From NCBI GenBank assembly GCA_963662575.1, contig OY759723.1, positions 2,728,001 to 2,792,000 on the forward strand: 64,000 nt of DNA, read 5' to 3'. This document shows positions 51,205 to 59,202 of the stretch, piece by piece. This DNA comes from Bin5 sp963662575. GTDB lineage: Bacteria > Chloroflexota > Anaerolineae > Caldilineales > Caldilineaceae. Each line of letters begins with the position of its first letter. The first letter of the stretch is position 1. The notes under the pieces are model-generated. The model searched no databases, was not told the origin of the DNA, and worked only from the letters and a program-made list of their open reading frames with translations. The translations under genes were made by a program, and so were the position numbers.

Positions 51205-52605
51205 ATGATGTCGAAAAAGTATTCGCGACGCGATATGCTCAAGTTGACCGGTGTTGCAGCCGGTGCAACGCTTATGGCAGCCTGTGTGGCGCCCCCGGCT
51301 ACTGCGCCTGCCGGCGGCGACGCCGAGCCGGCGATGGGCGCGATGCGCAAGACGGTGCGCTGGTGGGATAACTACAACGCCGAGCATCCGATTGGCTCTA
51401 CGCTGATCGATCAGGTATTCCCCATATTTGCGCAAGAGAATCCCGGCTGGGACGTCGAATTCACTTTTGTCACCAACACCGAGTTGGTGCCCAAGATGAT
51501 CACGTCCCGGATGGCCGGCGAGCCTGCCGACCTGTTTGCCAATTTTGCCGGCCGCGGCAGCCTGGCCCATGCCGGCTACACCACTCCACTCCAGGATTAT
51601 GTGAAAGAGTGGGGCCTGTGGGACGACATGATCGACGGCTTCCGTAACCTCAGCACTGTCGGCGGCGACCTGATCGGTTTTCCGGCCCTCTGCGGCACGA
51701 AGATGTATATCTACCGCAAAGACTTCTTCGATGAAGCCGGTCTCGATGCTGACAATTTCCCGGACAACTGGGATGACCTTCTGGACGCTCAAATCAAGCT
51801 GACACAGCGCGACGGCGATGGCAACATCACGCGTGCGGGCATGAGGATGGGCAAGACGTGGGACTGGGAGCAGATGACGGTCAACTCCTACCAGAACGGC
51901 GGCGGCGAGTTTGATCAGAGCGACCCACTGACCGGCAAATGCACTGTCAACGCGCCCGAGTTTGCCGAGGCCTTCACCTGGAACCTCGATCTGAAGCGCG
52001 TCCACGGGATCAACCCGTTGGAGGGGCTGACGCTGCCGCCCGGCACTTGGGCGACGGTGGAAGGCTTCACCGCGATGGAGATACAGGGGCCGTGGTGGGT
52101 GCCCAACATGCGGCTGCGCAAGCCGGAAAACGCCGACCTGATGGGGATCGGTGCGCCGATCGCCCGCAATGCCGGCGGCGAGCGCCTCGGGCTGGCCAAT
52201 GCCAACCACATCATCAGCGTCTATTCCGAGAGTGAGGTGCAGGAGGCGGCGTTGGGGCTGCTGGAAGTCTACTCCCGCCCCACCAGCCAGGAAGCCCTGC
52301 ACAATGCAATCGACGCTGAAGGCTTGTTCCCGCAGTTCTTCCTCACGGCCTTCAGGTCGATGAACGAAAACCTGGCCTGGCTCCAGGACGAGCCGTTGGT
52401 CCGCGACACGGCCTTCCTCGAATTTGCCGGTTCGGGACGCGATGTCGGCTATGATCACGTCGGCTATCGCGAAATGGCGATCAACATCTGGAGCCCGTTC
52501 ACGGAAATGGCGCTATTTGGCCTGCGCGAGGATCAGGATGCGCTGGACAGCATGGCGAGCAAGGCGGACGGAATTACGAACCGGATCATGAGCACAGGCG
52601 CGTAA
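51205..52605 (+). CDS. Sugar ABC transporter substrate-binding lipoprotein, family 1, Tat-exported
   Basis: The 466-residue protein has a twin-arginine signal (SRRDMLKLTG), lipobox MAAC (Cys26-27 region) and a Pro/Ala linker. The mature part has the MalE/UgpB-like pattern (VRWWDNYNAEHP, FAQENPGWDVEFTF, ALCGTKMYIYRKDFFDEAGLD, GFTAMEIQGPWWV), which binds mono- or oligosaccharides or polyols. AAGGAG lies about ten bases before the first of two in-frame ATG codons at 51205. A strong stem-loop and then the two permeases follow. The real ligand is unknown; the sialidase-like and Gfo/Idh neighbours point to a modified sugar. Confidence 0.9.
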   Translation: MMSKKYSRRDMLKLTGVAAGATLMAACVAPPATAPAGGDAEPAMGAMRKTVRWWDNYNAEHPIGSTLIDQVFPIFAQENPGWDVEFTFVTNTELVPKMITSRMAGEPADLFANFAGRGSLAHAGYTTPLQDYVKEWGLWDDMIDGFRNLSTVGGDLIGFPALCGTKMYIYRKDFFDEAGLDADNFPDNWDDLLDAQIKLTQRDGDGNITRAGMRMGKTWDWEQMTVNSYQNGGGEFDQSDPLTGKCTVNAPEFAEAFTWNLDLKRVHGINPLEGLTLPPGTWATVEGFTAMEIQGPWWVPNMRLRKPENADLMGIGAPIARNAGGERLGLANANHIISVYSESEVQEAALGLLEVYSRPTSQEALHNAIDAEGLFPQFFLTAFRSMNENLAWLQDEPLVRDTAFLEFAGSGRDVGYDHVGYREMAINIWSPFTEMALFGLREDQDALDSMASKADGITNRIMSTGA

Positions 52606-52637
52606 GTTCAATATGTAAATTGTAGTGGTGGGTGGCG

Positions 52638-52677
52638 CGTGAATAGCGGTATGTGCAACTGCTGGCCGCTATTCACG
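52638..52677 (+). promoter_or_regulatory. Stem-loop between binding-protein and permease genes
   Basis: A perfect 12-bp inverted repeat (CGTGAATAGCGG at 52638-52649 with 52666-52677) has a 16-base loop and no T-run after it. In transporter operons such hairpins often protect the upstream message, so that binding protein exceeds permease. That role is inferred here. Confidence 0.6.
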
Positions 52678-52709
52678 AACCACTTTCCACTGACATAAGG
52701 AGGCAGTTC

Positions 52710-53624
52710 GTGGCGGTTGGCACGGCAAGTCGATTCCAGGAGTTTCGCGCGGAGTGGCGCCGCAGCGAGGTCAGGTGGGCGTATGCTCTGATCTTGCCTG
52801 CCGTCCTGCCGCTGCTGGTCTTTACTGTCCTGCCGGTATTGGGGGCAATCGGCCTCAGCTTCACCCACTTTGACGCGTTCAGCGCCACCATGCGGGGGGC
52901 GGGGACCGCCAACTATAGCGAGGCGTTTGACAATGAACTGTTTCGTATCACGATACGGAACACCTTACAATTTACGGTCGGATTCGTTCCCCTCTCTCTG
53001 GCCGTCGGTTTTACTGCCGCCATGTTGTTGAATCGGAGGATTCGCGGCATCTCCTTCCTGCGGGGAGCCTACTATCTGCCGGTTCTGACCTCAACGATCG
53101 CGATGGGCATCGCCTGGATGTGGCTTTTTCAGCCGCAAGTGGGGCTGGTCAGCCTGGTTCTGAAGCTCATTGGCGTTCAACCCAAAGATTGGCTCAACAG
53201 CCCGTTTACCGCCATGCAGGCCGTGATCGGGGTGGCAGTGTGGAAAGCGTTCGGCGGTACGATGCTCATCTACCTGGCCGGCTTGCAAGGTATTCCGGAG
53301 ACGTACTACGACGCGGCCAAAGTAGATGGCTGCGGGCGCTGGCAGATGCTTCGGTTCATCACCTTCCCGCTGCTGCGCCCTGTCACTTTCTACCTTTTCA
53401 TCATCGGCATGATCGACTCCCTACAGGTGTTTGACTTGGTGATGATCATGACCGAGGGCGGGCCTGCATTCCGCACCACCACCATCGTTCACCAAATCTA
53501 TCTCAACGCCTTCAAGTTTAATCAGATGGGCTACGCTTCAGCGATGGCTGTCCTGCTCTTCTTTGCAATTGCCATCCTTACCTATTTCAACTGGAAATTC
53601 TTTTCCTCATCGCTCGAATACTGA
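52710..53624 (+). CDS. Sugar ABC transporter permease, MalF/UgpA type
   Basis: The 304-residue protein has six predicted membrane helices, starting WAYALILPAVLPLLVFTVLPVLG. It carries the EAA-type coupling loop YYDAAKVDGCGRWQMLRFITFPLLRP and the closing Phe/Tyr-rich end (ILTYFNWKFFSSSLEY) normal for this family. The start is GTG at 52710-52712, with AAGGAGGCAGTTC directly before it. An upstream ATG frame runs through the stem-loop and is rejected. It forms the channel with the permease at 53699-54622. Confidence 0.92.
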   Translation: MAVGTASRFQEFRAEWRRSEVRWAYALILPAVLPLLVFTVLPVLGAIGLSFTHFDAFSATMRGAGTANYSEAFDNELFRITIRNTLQFTVGFVPLSLAVGFTAAMLLNRRIRGISFLRGAYYLPVLTSTIAMGIAWMWLFQPQVGLVSLVLKLIGVQPKDWLNSPFTAMQAVIGVAVWKAFGGTMLIYLAGLQGIPETYYDAAKVDGCGRWQMLRFITFPLLRPVTFYLFIIGMIDSLQVFDLVMIMTEGGPAFRTTTIVHQIYLNAFKFNQMGYASAMAVLLFFAIAILTYFNWKFFSSSLEY

Positions 53625-53698
53625 GGGCCGGAAGCCTGTTGCAGGTGGCTGGCAGCCGTTAACTTCCCATATCGCTGGCCACAAAGACCTCATTGCAA

Positions 53699-54622
53699 AT
53701 GGAACGGACACGAAATCTTCGACTTCCACCGCGGCAAGAGTTGCTCTTTCAAACTCTGCTAATATTCGGCATCGCTCTAGGGTTGGTGATCGCGGCTCTG
53801 CCCTTTATGTGGATGGCCGTCAGTTCCTTGGGCACTGCGGGCCTGGTCATTCGCATGGGCTTCACCTGGGACATGTTCAATCCGCTCAACTGGAGCCTGG
53901 AACCCTATCTGATCGCCTGGAAGATGGCGGGCCTCAGCAAATATATCCAAACCACCACCATCTACGCGGTCACGGTGACAGTTCTGGCGACAATTACATC
54001 TTCACTGGCCGGCTACGTGTTTGGCCGCCTGCGCTTCCCGGCGCGCGACTTTCTATTCGGCCTCGTTCTTGCCACGATGATGATTCCTGGTTCAGTCACT
54101 TTTCTGCCACTCTTTATCCTCATGCTGCGTCTGCCGCTGTTGGGCGGCAACGACATTCTAGGCGCAGGGGGGCACGGCCTCTACAATAGCTATGCTGGCT
54201 TGATTCTGCCCAACATGGTCAGCGCCGGCTCCATCTTTCTTTTCCGCCAGTTTTTTCGCACGCTACCGAAGGATCTGGAGGATGCCGCGCGAATCGACGG
54301 CTGCTCTGAACCGATGATCTGGTGGCGGGTGATTATGCCTCTGTCCGGCCCTGTCGTGACCGTGGTCGCCCTCTTCCAATTTCAGGGCAGTTGGAACGCA
54401 TTCATCTGGCCGCTGGTGATGTCCAGCTCCGAACGGCTGTATACGATATCGGTCGGGATGTATTCGCTCGCCTACGGCTCCGGTTCGCTGACTTCGATGG
54501 CCGAACTGTTCCAGTCGGTGCTACTGGCCGGATCGGTGATGGCGGTGCTGCCGATTTTGATTCTCTTCATTGCATTCCAGCGCAAGTTTGTGCAGGGTAT
54601 CGCGCTCACCGGCCTGAAGTAG
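53699..54622 (+). CDS. Sugar ABC transporter permease, MalG/UgpE type
   Basis: The 307-residue protein has about six membrane helices, the coupling loop DLEDAARIDGCSEPMIWWRVIMPLS and the family C-terminus IAFQRKFVQGIALTGLK. The ATG at 53699-53701 has only a weak AAAGAC upstream; an in-frame TTG two codons earlier is a possible alternative. It pairs with the MalF-type gene 74 bases upstream. The same C-terminal pattern survives as a fragment at 34853-34963. No MsmK/UgpC ATPase gene lies in the window. Confidence 0.91.
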   Translation: MERTRNLRLPPRQELLFQTLLIFGIALGLVIAALPFMWMAVSSLGTAGLVIRMGFTWDMFNPLNWSLEPYLIAWKMAGLSKYIQTTTIYAVTVTVLATITSSLAGYVFGRLRFPARDFLFGLVLATMMIPGSVTFLPLFILMLRLPLLGGNDILGAGGHGLYNSYAGLILPNMVSAGSIFLFRQFFRTLPKDLEDAARIDGCSEPMIWWRVIMPLSGPVVTVVALFQFQGSWNAFIWPLVMSSSERLYTISVGMYSLAYGSGSLTSMAELFQSVLLAGSVMAVLPILILFIAFQRKFVQGIALTGLK

Positions 54623-54663
54623 TTGGGAAAATCTGCACGTTGCGCAGCCACACGGCGAAACCC

Positions 54664-55854
54664 ATGATGACAAAACAGATACCGTCACCTGAGTTGGCCG
54701 AGGTCGAACACTCGCTGGTTGACTATGCGCGCGACCGCTATGCCGGCCACCCGCGCCAGGGCGGAATTTTCAACTTCGGGGACGGGGAGATCGCGGTCAT
54801 CTATAATCGCGCGCCTTGTGCCTACCGCCACCGCAACGACGTTCGGCACGGTTACGATGGATACCACGGCCGTGCGCAGGTCATTCTGGCGCGCAGCTTT
54901 GACTATGGTGCAACCTGGGACCGCGCCAACGATGTTGTCATCTTCGACGAGAGCGCGCCGGTTGAGGCGCGTCGCGCCTATGTCCGGCAACTTGAAGTCC
55001 ACCCAGGCCTTGAACGAGACTGGATCGATCTGACTGCGCCGGAGACGGCCATCTTTTTTGGACGCACCAACGCCGGGGAAGGTTATCTGCCGGCCCTGCT
55101 CTGTTACGCGCTGCGCTCGCCCGATCGGGGCCGTACCTGGGAGGAAATTCCGACACCTGTGCAGCCGCCTGCCGGGCATGGCATGGTGCACAAGGACGGG
55201 CATCCGCTTGTTCAGATGCCGGACGGGACACAGTTGGCGGCGATGTCGGTTGGCCTGCCCACCGGAGGCGTGGTTCTGTACGGCAGCGATGACAACGGGC
55301 TCACTTGGGACCCACTCGCCCGCATTTGTGACGACCCGACGGGAGACGGTCGGCCCACTTACGCTGGTTTGCTGAGGCTGCCGTCGGGCCGCCTGCAGTG
55401 TTACACACTCAACATTGACGGGCTGCGCGACGCGATTCAGATGAACTACTCCGATGACGGCGGCTATTCCTGGTCGCGGCCGAAACCGATTGTTCGTTGG
55501 GGACGCTCCCCTTGGGCCAGGCGCGCGCGGGAGAGAAGAGGCACCTTGTGGGAGGTCGGCAAGCATTATCGTTCGCCGTGGCCGATGCAGCTGGCCGATG
55601 GCCGCATTCTCGTCCTCTTCGGCCGCCGCAAACCTCCACATGGGATCGGTCTAATCGTCAGCAACGACGAAGGCGAGACCTGGAGCGACGAGCAGATACT
55701 CCGCGACGACAGTCCGATTAGGGATTTGGGATATCCCGTAGCGACGGAGGTGGAGCCGGGCCGCATCTTCACCGCCTACTACTTCACGATGGACGACGGC
55801 AACGGCTTCGGCGGCACGCGCTACATCGCCGGTTCAACTTTTGTTCTCAAGTAA
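54664..55854 (+). CDS. Sialidase-fold protein, cytoplasmic
   Basis: The 396-residue protein has five Asp boxes: SFDYGATW, SPDRGRTW, SDDNGLTW, SDDGGYSW and SNDEGETW. It has a propeller without signal peptide. ATEVEPGRIFTAYYFTMDDG near the end carries the Glu-rich strand seen in many sialidase-like proteins. It starts 41 bases after the MalG-type gene, at one of two adjacent ATG codons (54664 or 54667), without a strong ribosome site. A much longer frame upstream overlaps the permease and is rejected. It is co-located with a sugar transporter and a Gfo/Idh oxidoreductase, so it should act on an imported sugar derivative. Confidence 0.8.
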   Translation: MMTKQIPSPELAEVEHSLVDYARDRYAGHPRQGGIFNFGDGEIAVIYNRAPCAYRHRNDVRHGYDGYHGRAQVILARSFDYGATWDRANDVVIFDESAPVEARRAYVRQLEVHPGLERDWIDLTAPETAIFFGRTNAGEGYLPALLCYALRSPDRGRTWEEIPTPVQPPAGHGMVHKDGHPLVQMPDGTQLAAMSVGLPTGGVVLYGSDDNGLTWDPLARICDDPTGDGRPTYAGLLRLPSGRLQCYTLNIDGLRDAIQMNYSDDGGYSWSRPKPIVRWGRSPWARRARERRGTLWEVGKHYRSPWPMQLADGRILVLFGRRKPPHGIGLIVSNDEGETWSDEQILRDDSPIRDLGYPVATEVEPGRIFTAYYFTMDDGNGFGGTRYIAGSTFVLK

Positions 55855-55939
55855 GACAGTCACACAGATGAAGGATCGTCCAGTCTAACTTGCCAGATGG
55901 GGGCGTTTTTACCTGCCATTGAATTCGGAGGAAAGGTCA

Positions 55940-56932
55940 ATGACTGACTCGATTAATATGGCGCTGATTGGTTGCGGAGGGATGGGGCGCAGCCACATGC
56001 GCAGAGCCCGCGACCTGCCGGAGTTGAACTTTACGGCCTATGTCGATGTCCTTGAGGAGGCTGCCGCCGGCGCGTGCGAGGAGTTCGGCGGCCGCTACCA
56101 CACGACTGACGTTGAAACCGTGTGGGACGACGATGAAATTGACGCCGTACTGATCGCCACCCATCATGATTCGCACACGCCCTTTGCGACCCAGGCGGCC
56201 GCAGCTGGCAAGCATATCTTTCTAGAGAAACCGATGGCGCTTACGATCGAGGAGTGCCTGGAAATCGAAGAGGCGGTCGCCAAAGCGGGCGTCAAACTGA
56301 TGATGGGCTTCAAGTTTCGCTTCGCCCCGCTGGTCGCCAAGGTGAAGGAAGTTATCCCGACGCCCTTGGTGACGGTGGGCCAGAGCCTGCATGCCAACAT
56401 GAAAGGCTGGGCACTGACACCGGAGCGCGGCGGCGGCCCTGTGCTCTCAAACGGCTGTCATGCCTTTGACCTGGTCTACTGGCTCAATGAATCGGAGCCG
56501 GTTCTCATCAGCGCGGCCGGCGGCGCGTTGACCCACCCAGAGATTGGGCTGGTCGACAACGCCGCGGTCTCGGTGCAGTTTGAAAACGGCAGCATCGCAT
56601 CCATCATCGCCGGGGACAGCGGTGATGCACGATATACGTCCAAGTTTTTCTTTGAGGTGTTAGACGGCCAGCGCACGGCCACGCTTCACGACCGCTGCCA
56701 TAGGGTTACTTTTGGCGGCTGCGAAGTTGATTCGCTGTCGGTGGAAGAGCTGCCGCCCCCTGCGTCTTCTGATCCGGAGGGTACGCGAGGTGAACTGCAG
56801 GCCTGGGCCAGGTGTTTGCTGGACGATACCGAGCCGCCTACCGGTCCTCGTGACGGGACGCGCGCGACGGCGATGGTGCTCAAGGCGTTCGAGGCTATCC
56901 GCAGCGGCAAGACGCAGGAGTTGCGGTTGTGA
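55940..56932 (+). CDS. Gfo/Idh/MocA-family oxidoreductase
   Basis: The 330-residue protein has the N-terminal NAD(P)-binding motif ALIGCGGMGRSHM, the family EKP motif in IFLEKPMALT with its Lys, and NGCHAFDLVYWL with a catalytic-position His/Asp. A C-terminal beta-sheet domain follows. Enzymes of this family oxidise or dehydrogenate sugars, inositols and amino-sugar acids. The ATG at 55940-55942 follows GGAGGAAAGGTC. It closes the third transporter locus, 85 bases after the sialidase-like gene. The substrate is not identifiable. Confidence 0.87.
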   Translation: MTDSINMALIGCGGMGRSHMRRARDLPELNFTAYVDVLEEAAAGACEEFGGRYHTTDVETVWDDDEIDAVLIATHHDSHTPFATQAAAAGKHIFLEKPMALTIEECLEIEEAVAKAGVKLMMGFKFRFAPLVAKVKEVIPTPLVTVGQSLHANMKGWALTPERGGGPVLSNGCHAFDLVYWLNESEPVLISAAGGALTHPEIGLVDNAAVSVQFENGSIASIIAGDSGDARYTSKFFFEVLDGQRTATLHDRCHRVTFGGCEVDSLSVEELPPPASSDPEGTRGELQAWARCLLDDTEPPTGPRDGTRATAMVLKAFEAIRSGKTQELRL

Positions 56933-57097
56933 GGCAGTCAAGTGCCTGACTGTTCGCCGTTTGCAATGTCACAGCCAAGGAAATCGCTGTATACGCGCCA
57001 GCGCAGATAGACCCGTGTGTCGTATGAATTGCGTGGAGTCTTGAAACTTCTGCAAGGAGCATGCAGAATTGTCAGGGCTGATTACGGAGGGAAACTG

Positions 57098-57385
57098 ATG
57101 ACCGGCCTTCTCCAAAAGGCATTCGAACGAGCCGCCACGCTTCCGCAAGATGAGCAGGATCGACTCGCTTGCATTCTATTGGCTGAAATGGAGTCGGAGC
57201 AAAAGTGGGCCGAGATTCTTGACCGTCCTGAGTTAGAGGACCTATTGGAGCGGCTGGCCGATGAGGCAATGGCCGCGCATCGTACTGGGCAGACGGAGCC
57301 CCTCAAATTTGACGATATGTATGATGTCTTTGCTGATGGCGAGCCTTCCCTTTCCGAATCAGACGAGCTGGAGGAGGCGCGTTGA
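57098..57385 (+). CDS. Small antitoxin-like protein (addiction-module component), no toxin partner
   Basis: The 95-residue acidic protein begins MTGLLQKAFERAATLPQDEQ and continues with LAEMESEQKWAEIL. It then has LERLADEAMAAHRTGQTEPL, a pattern I associate with a widespread antitoxin-like family (AxxLPxxEQxxLA...). Such genes usually precede a ParE/RelE toxin. Here the next frames are noise and a convergent cupin gene starts about 80 bases away, so the toxin is missing. GGAGGG lies six bases before the ATG at 57098-57100; an earlier frame lacks such a site. Confidence 0.6.
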   Translation: MTGLLQKAFERAATLPQDEQDRLACILLAEMESEQKWAEILDRPELEDLLERLADEAMAAHRTGQTEPLKFDDMYDVFADGEPSLSESDELEEAR

Positions 57386-57465
57386 GCAAGGACTGAGCGA
57401 TACACTTGAAAATCCACGCACCCTCCTGTTCAAAATGCGTCAGTTCTCCGCAATTCCCATCTCCC

Positions 57466-57780
57466 TCACTCAAACAGTATCGTCACCAATACGACGCATT
57501 CCTCTTCCGCCTCCAGTGAGTGCATTGCGCCTCCCTCCAAGTAGAGCCAGGAACCTGGAGCCAGCGCTCGCGGCTCATCCTCGACAAAGAAGGTGCAGTG
57601 GCCGCTGAGGCAATGTACGGTGATTGGACCGTCGACTTTATGTGGCGGTATCTTCTTGCCGGGACTGAGGTAGAGTCGAATCGCCTCGAATTTTTCCTCT
57701 TTGACGACGGCGGTTGAAGCCGTCTCGCCAAAGGTGTTGAGGTCGATTACAATCCCAGGTTCTGCATGGTCAATAGACAT
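57466..57780 (-). CDS. Small cupin-domain protein
   Basis: The 104-residue protein is a single cupin barrel. Motif 1 is partly kept (PPHKVDGPITVHCLSGHCTFF) and motif 2 reads PGSWLYLEGGAMHSLEA, giving possible metal-binding His residues. The role could be a small dioxygenase or isomerase, or a binding protein; sequence alone cannot tell. It lies 20 bases after the GcvT-type gene on the same strand, so the two form an operon. The ATG at 57778-57780 is preceded by GAGGAG, with a longer-than-usual spacing of 11 bases. Confidence 0.75.
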   Translation of the reverse strand: MSIDHAEPGIVIDLNTFGETASTAVVKEEKFEAIRLYLSPGKKIPPHKVDGPITVHCLSGHCTFFVEDEPRALAPGSWLYLEGGAMHSLEAEEECVVLVTILFE

Positions 57781-57800
57781 TTGGCTAATTCTCCTCAGGG

Positions 57801-58892
57801 TTATCGAGATGCCTTGTAAAATGGTCGTCTGCAAATTTGCGCTCTGCGCGGCCTGCCGCGGATGACGATGTGGATCTCTGAACCGAGGCGGTGCATACCG
57901 CGCGGCAGGTATCCCAGGCCGATGAATTTGTCCAGGGTTGGGCTTTTCATGCCGGTGGTTACGTGCCCGACTACCTTCCCCTCGGCACCGATGATGCCGT
58001 GATTCTCCCTGGGAACGGCCTTTTCTATCATTTCAAAGGCAACCAGGAACCGGTCATGGCCTTCCAGCTTCACTTTCAGCAGCGCGTTTCGCCCCAGGAA
58101 GGACGGTTTCTGCAGGGCGACGACCCAGCCGAGCCGCGCTTCGTAGGGGTTGATCGAGGCGTCAATTTCGTGGCCGTAAAGCGACATGCAGGCTTCAAAA
58201 CGCAGACTATCGCGGGCGGCAAGTCCGCAAGGCAGTAGACCGTCTCTCGCGCCCTCCGTCAGCAACGTATCCCAGAAAGCTACCGCCTTGTCTGGCGGCA
58301 GATAGAGTTCGAATCCGTCCTCACCGGTATAACCGGTGCGGCCCAGGAGCATCTCGACGCCGCCGACTTCTGTTTGCAGCGCTGAGCGAGGCGGCGCGGC
58401 AGCCAGGTCGGCGGCGCTCATCCTGTCCAGGATCGCGGTTGCCCTGGGACCTTGCACTGCCAGCATGTAGATTTCGTCCGATATGTCGGACAGTTCAACC
58501 CGATAACCATGGGTGAAGCTTTGCAACCAGGTGAAATCCTTTTCGCGGTTGGCGGCGTTGACGACGATGAGCCACTTTTCGGGCAACCGGTAAATGAAAA
58601 TGTCATCGACGATTGTGCCGTCTTCGTAGCAGAGCAGGCTGTAGCGGGCTTCCCATTCGTCCATAGTAGAAACGTCCGCCACCTGCACATATTGGAGAAA
58701 GGGCAGCGCATCCTCGCCGCCGAGCGCAAACTGCCCCATATGGTCAATGTCAAACACGCCGGCGGCGGTGCGCACGCTTCGATGCTCGGCACTGGGGCCG
58801 GCCGTGTATTGCACCGGCAGTTCGTAGCCTGCGAACGGAACCATGCGTCCGCCCAAGTCTACATGTCGTTCATAAAGTCGAGTATGTTTCAT
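57801..58892 (-). CDS. gcvT: Glycine-cleavage T-protein-type aminomethyltransferase
   Basis: The 363-residue protein has the T-protein arrangement: an N-terminal GRMVPFAGYELPVQY, VFDIDHMGQF, the folate-site Asp in GTIVDDIFIYR, GRTGYTGEDGFELY, PCGLAARDSLRFEACMSLYG and the C-terminal HVTTGMKSPTL. T-proteins transfer the aminomethyl carbon from lipoyl-H-protein to tetrahydrofolate. Since gcvH and gcvP are not nearby, it could instead be a dimethylglycine/sarcosine-type folate enzyme. Being linked to a cupin is unusual. The ATG at 58890-58892 follows GAGGC closely. Confidence 0.85.
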   Translation of the reverse strand: MKHTRLYERHVDLGGRMVPFAGYELPVQYTAGPSAEHRSVRTAAGVFDIDHMGQFALGGEDALPFLQYVQVADVSTMDEWEARYSLLCYEDGTIVDDIFIYRLPEKWLIVVNAANREKDFTWLQSFTHGYRVELSDISDEIYMLAVQGPRATAILDRMSAADLAAAPPRSALQTEVGGVEMLLGRTGYTGEDGFELYLPPDKAVAFWDTLLTEGARDGLLPCGLAARDSLRFEACMSLYGHEIDASINPYEARLGWVVALQKPSFLGRNALLKVKLEGHDRFLVAFEMIEKAVPRENHGIIGAEGKVVGHVTTGMKSPTLDKFIGLGYLPRGMHRLGSEIHIVIRGRPRRAQICRRPFYKASR

Positions 58893-59202
58893 TGCCTCGC
58901 GTCTCCAACGTCGCGCCAAGATTCGCGCAATTCATGCGGCACTTTCTAGACCGATAATACAACAAGGCTGCTAGGAATTGGCAAATACTTGAAGGGGCCG
59001 CCGTCGCTCTGAAAACGGGACGAAAGTTGTGACCGCCAGCCTTATCGGTGATGGGACGGAATTGGCGGCGCGTTGACAAGCCATGACTGTCCGTTATATT
59101 CTGAAAACTGCAGTGACCAGTGATCTGTTGCCAGGTGACGCGGGCTGCGACCGGTATATTCGACCACTGGCCACTTGCCAATGGTGTTTCGCACGAAGTG
59201 CC
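58893..59202. other. 310-bp divergent intergenic region
   Basis: A promoter for the receptor gene lies at 59073-59100. On the other strand a TATTAT box is visible near 58956-58961 without a convincing -35. No gene is present. An in-frame ATG at 59083 lies between the -35 and -10 boxes. Confidence 0.55.
59073..59100 (+). promoter_or_regulatory. Promoter of the propeller-receptor/ATPase genes
   Basis: A perfect TTGACA (59073-59078) and TATATT (59095-59100) are spaced by 16 bases. The start would be near 59107. This rules out the in-frame ATG at 59083 and supports the start codon at 59203. Confidence 0.58.

Noticed and set aside
51085..52458. Long minus-strand open frame (457 codons)
   Set aside because: It is antisense to the sugar-binding lipoprotein, which has signal, lipobox and family motifs; the antisense frame has none.
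54322..54663. Longer N-terminus for the sialidase-like gene at 54664
   Set aside because: This stretch overlaps the MalG-type permease in another frame and has no sialidase similarity.
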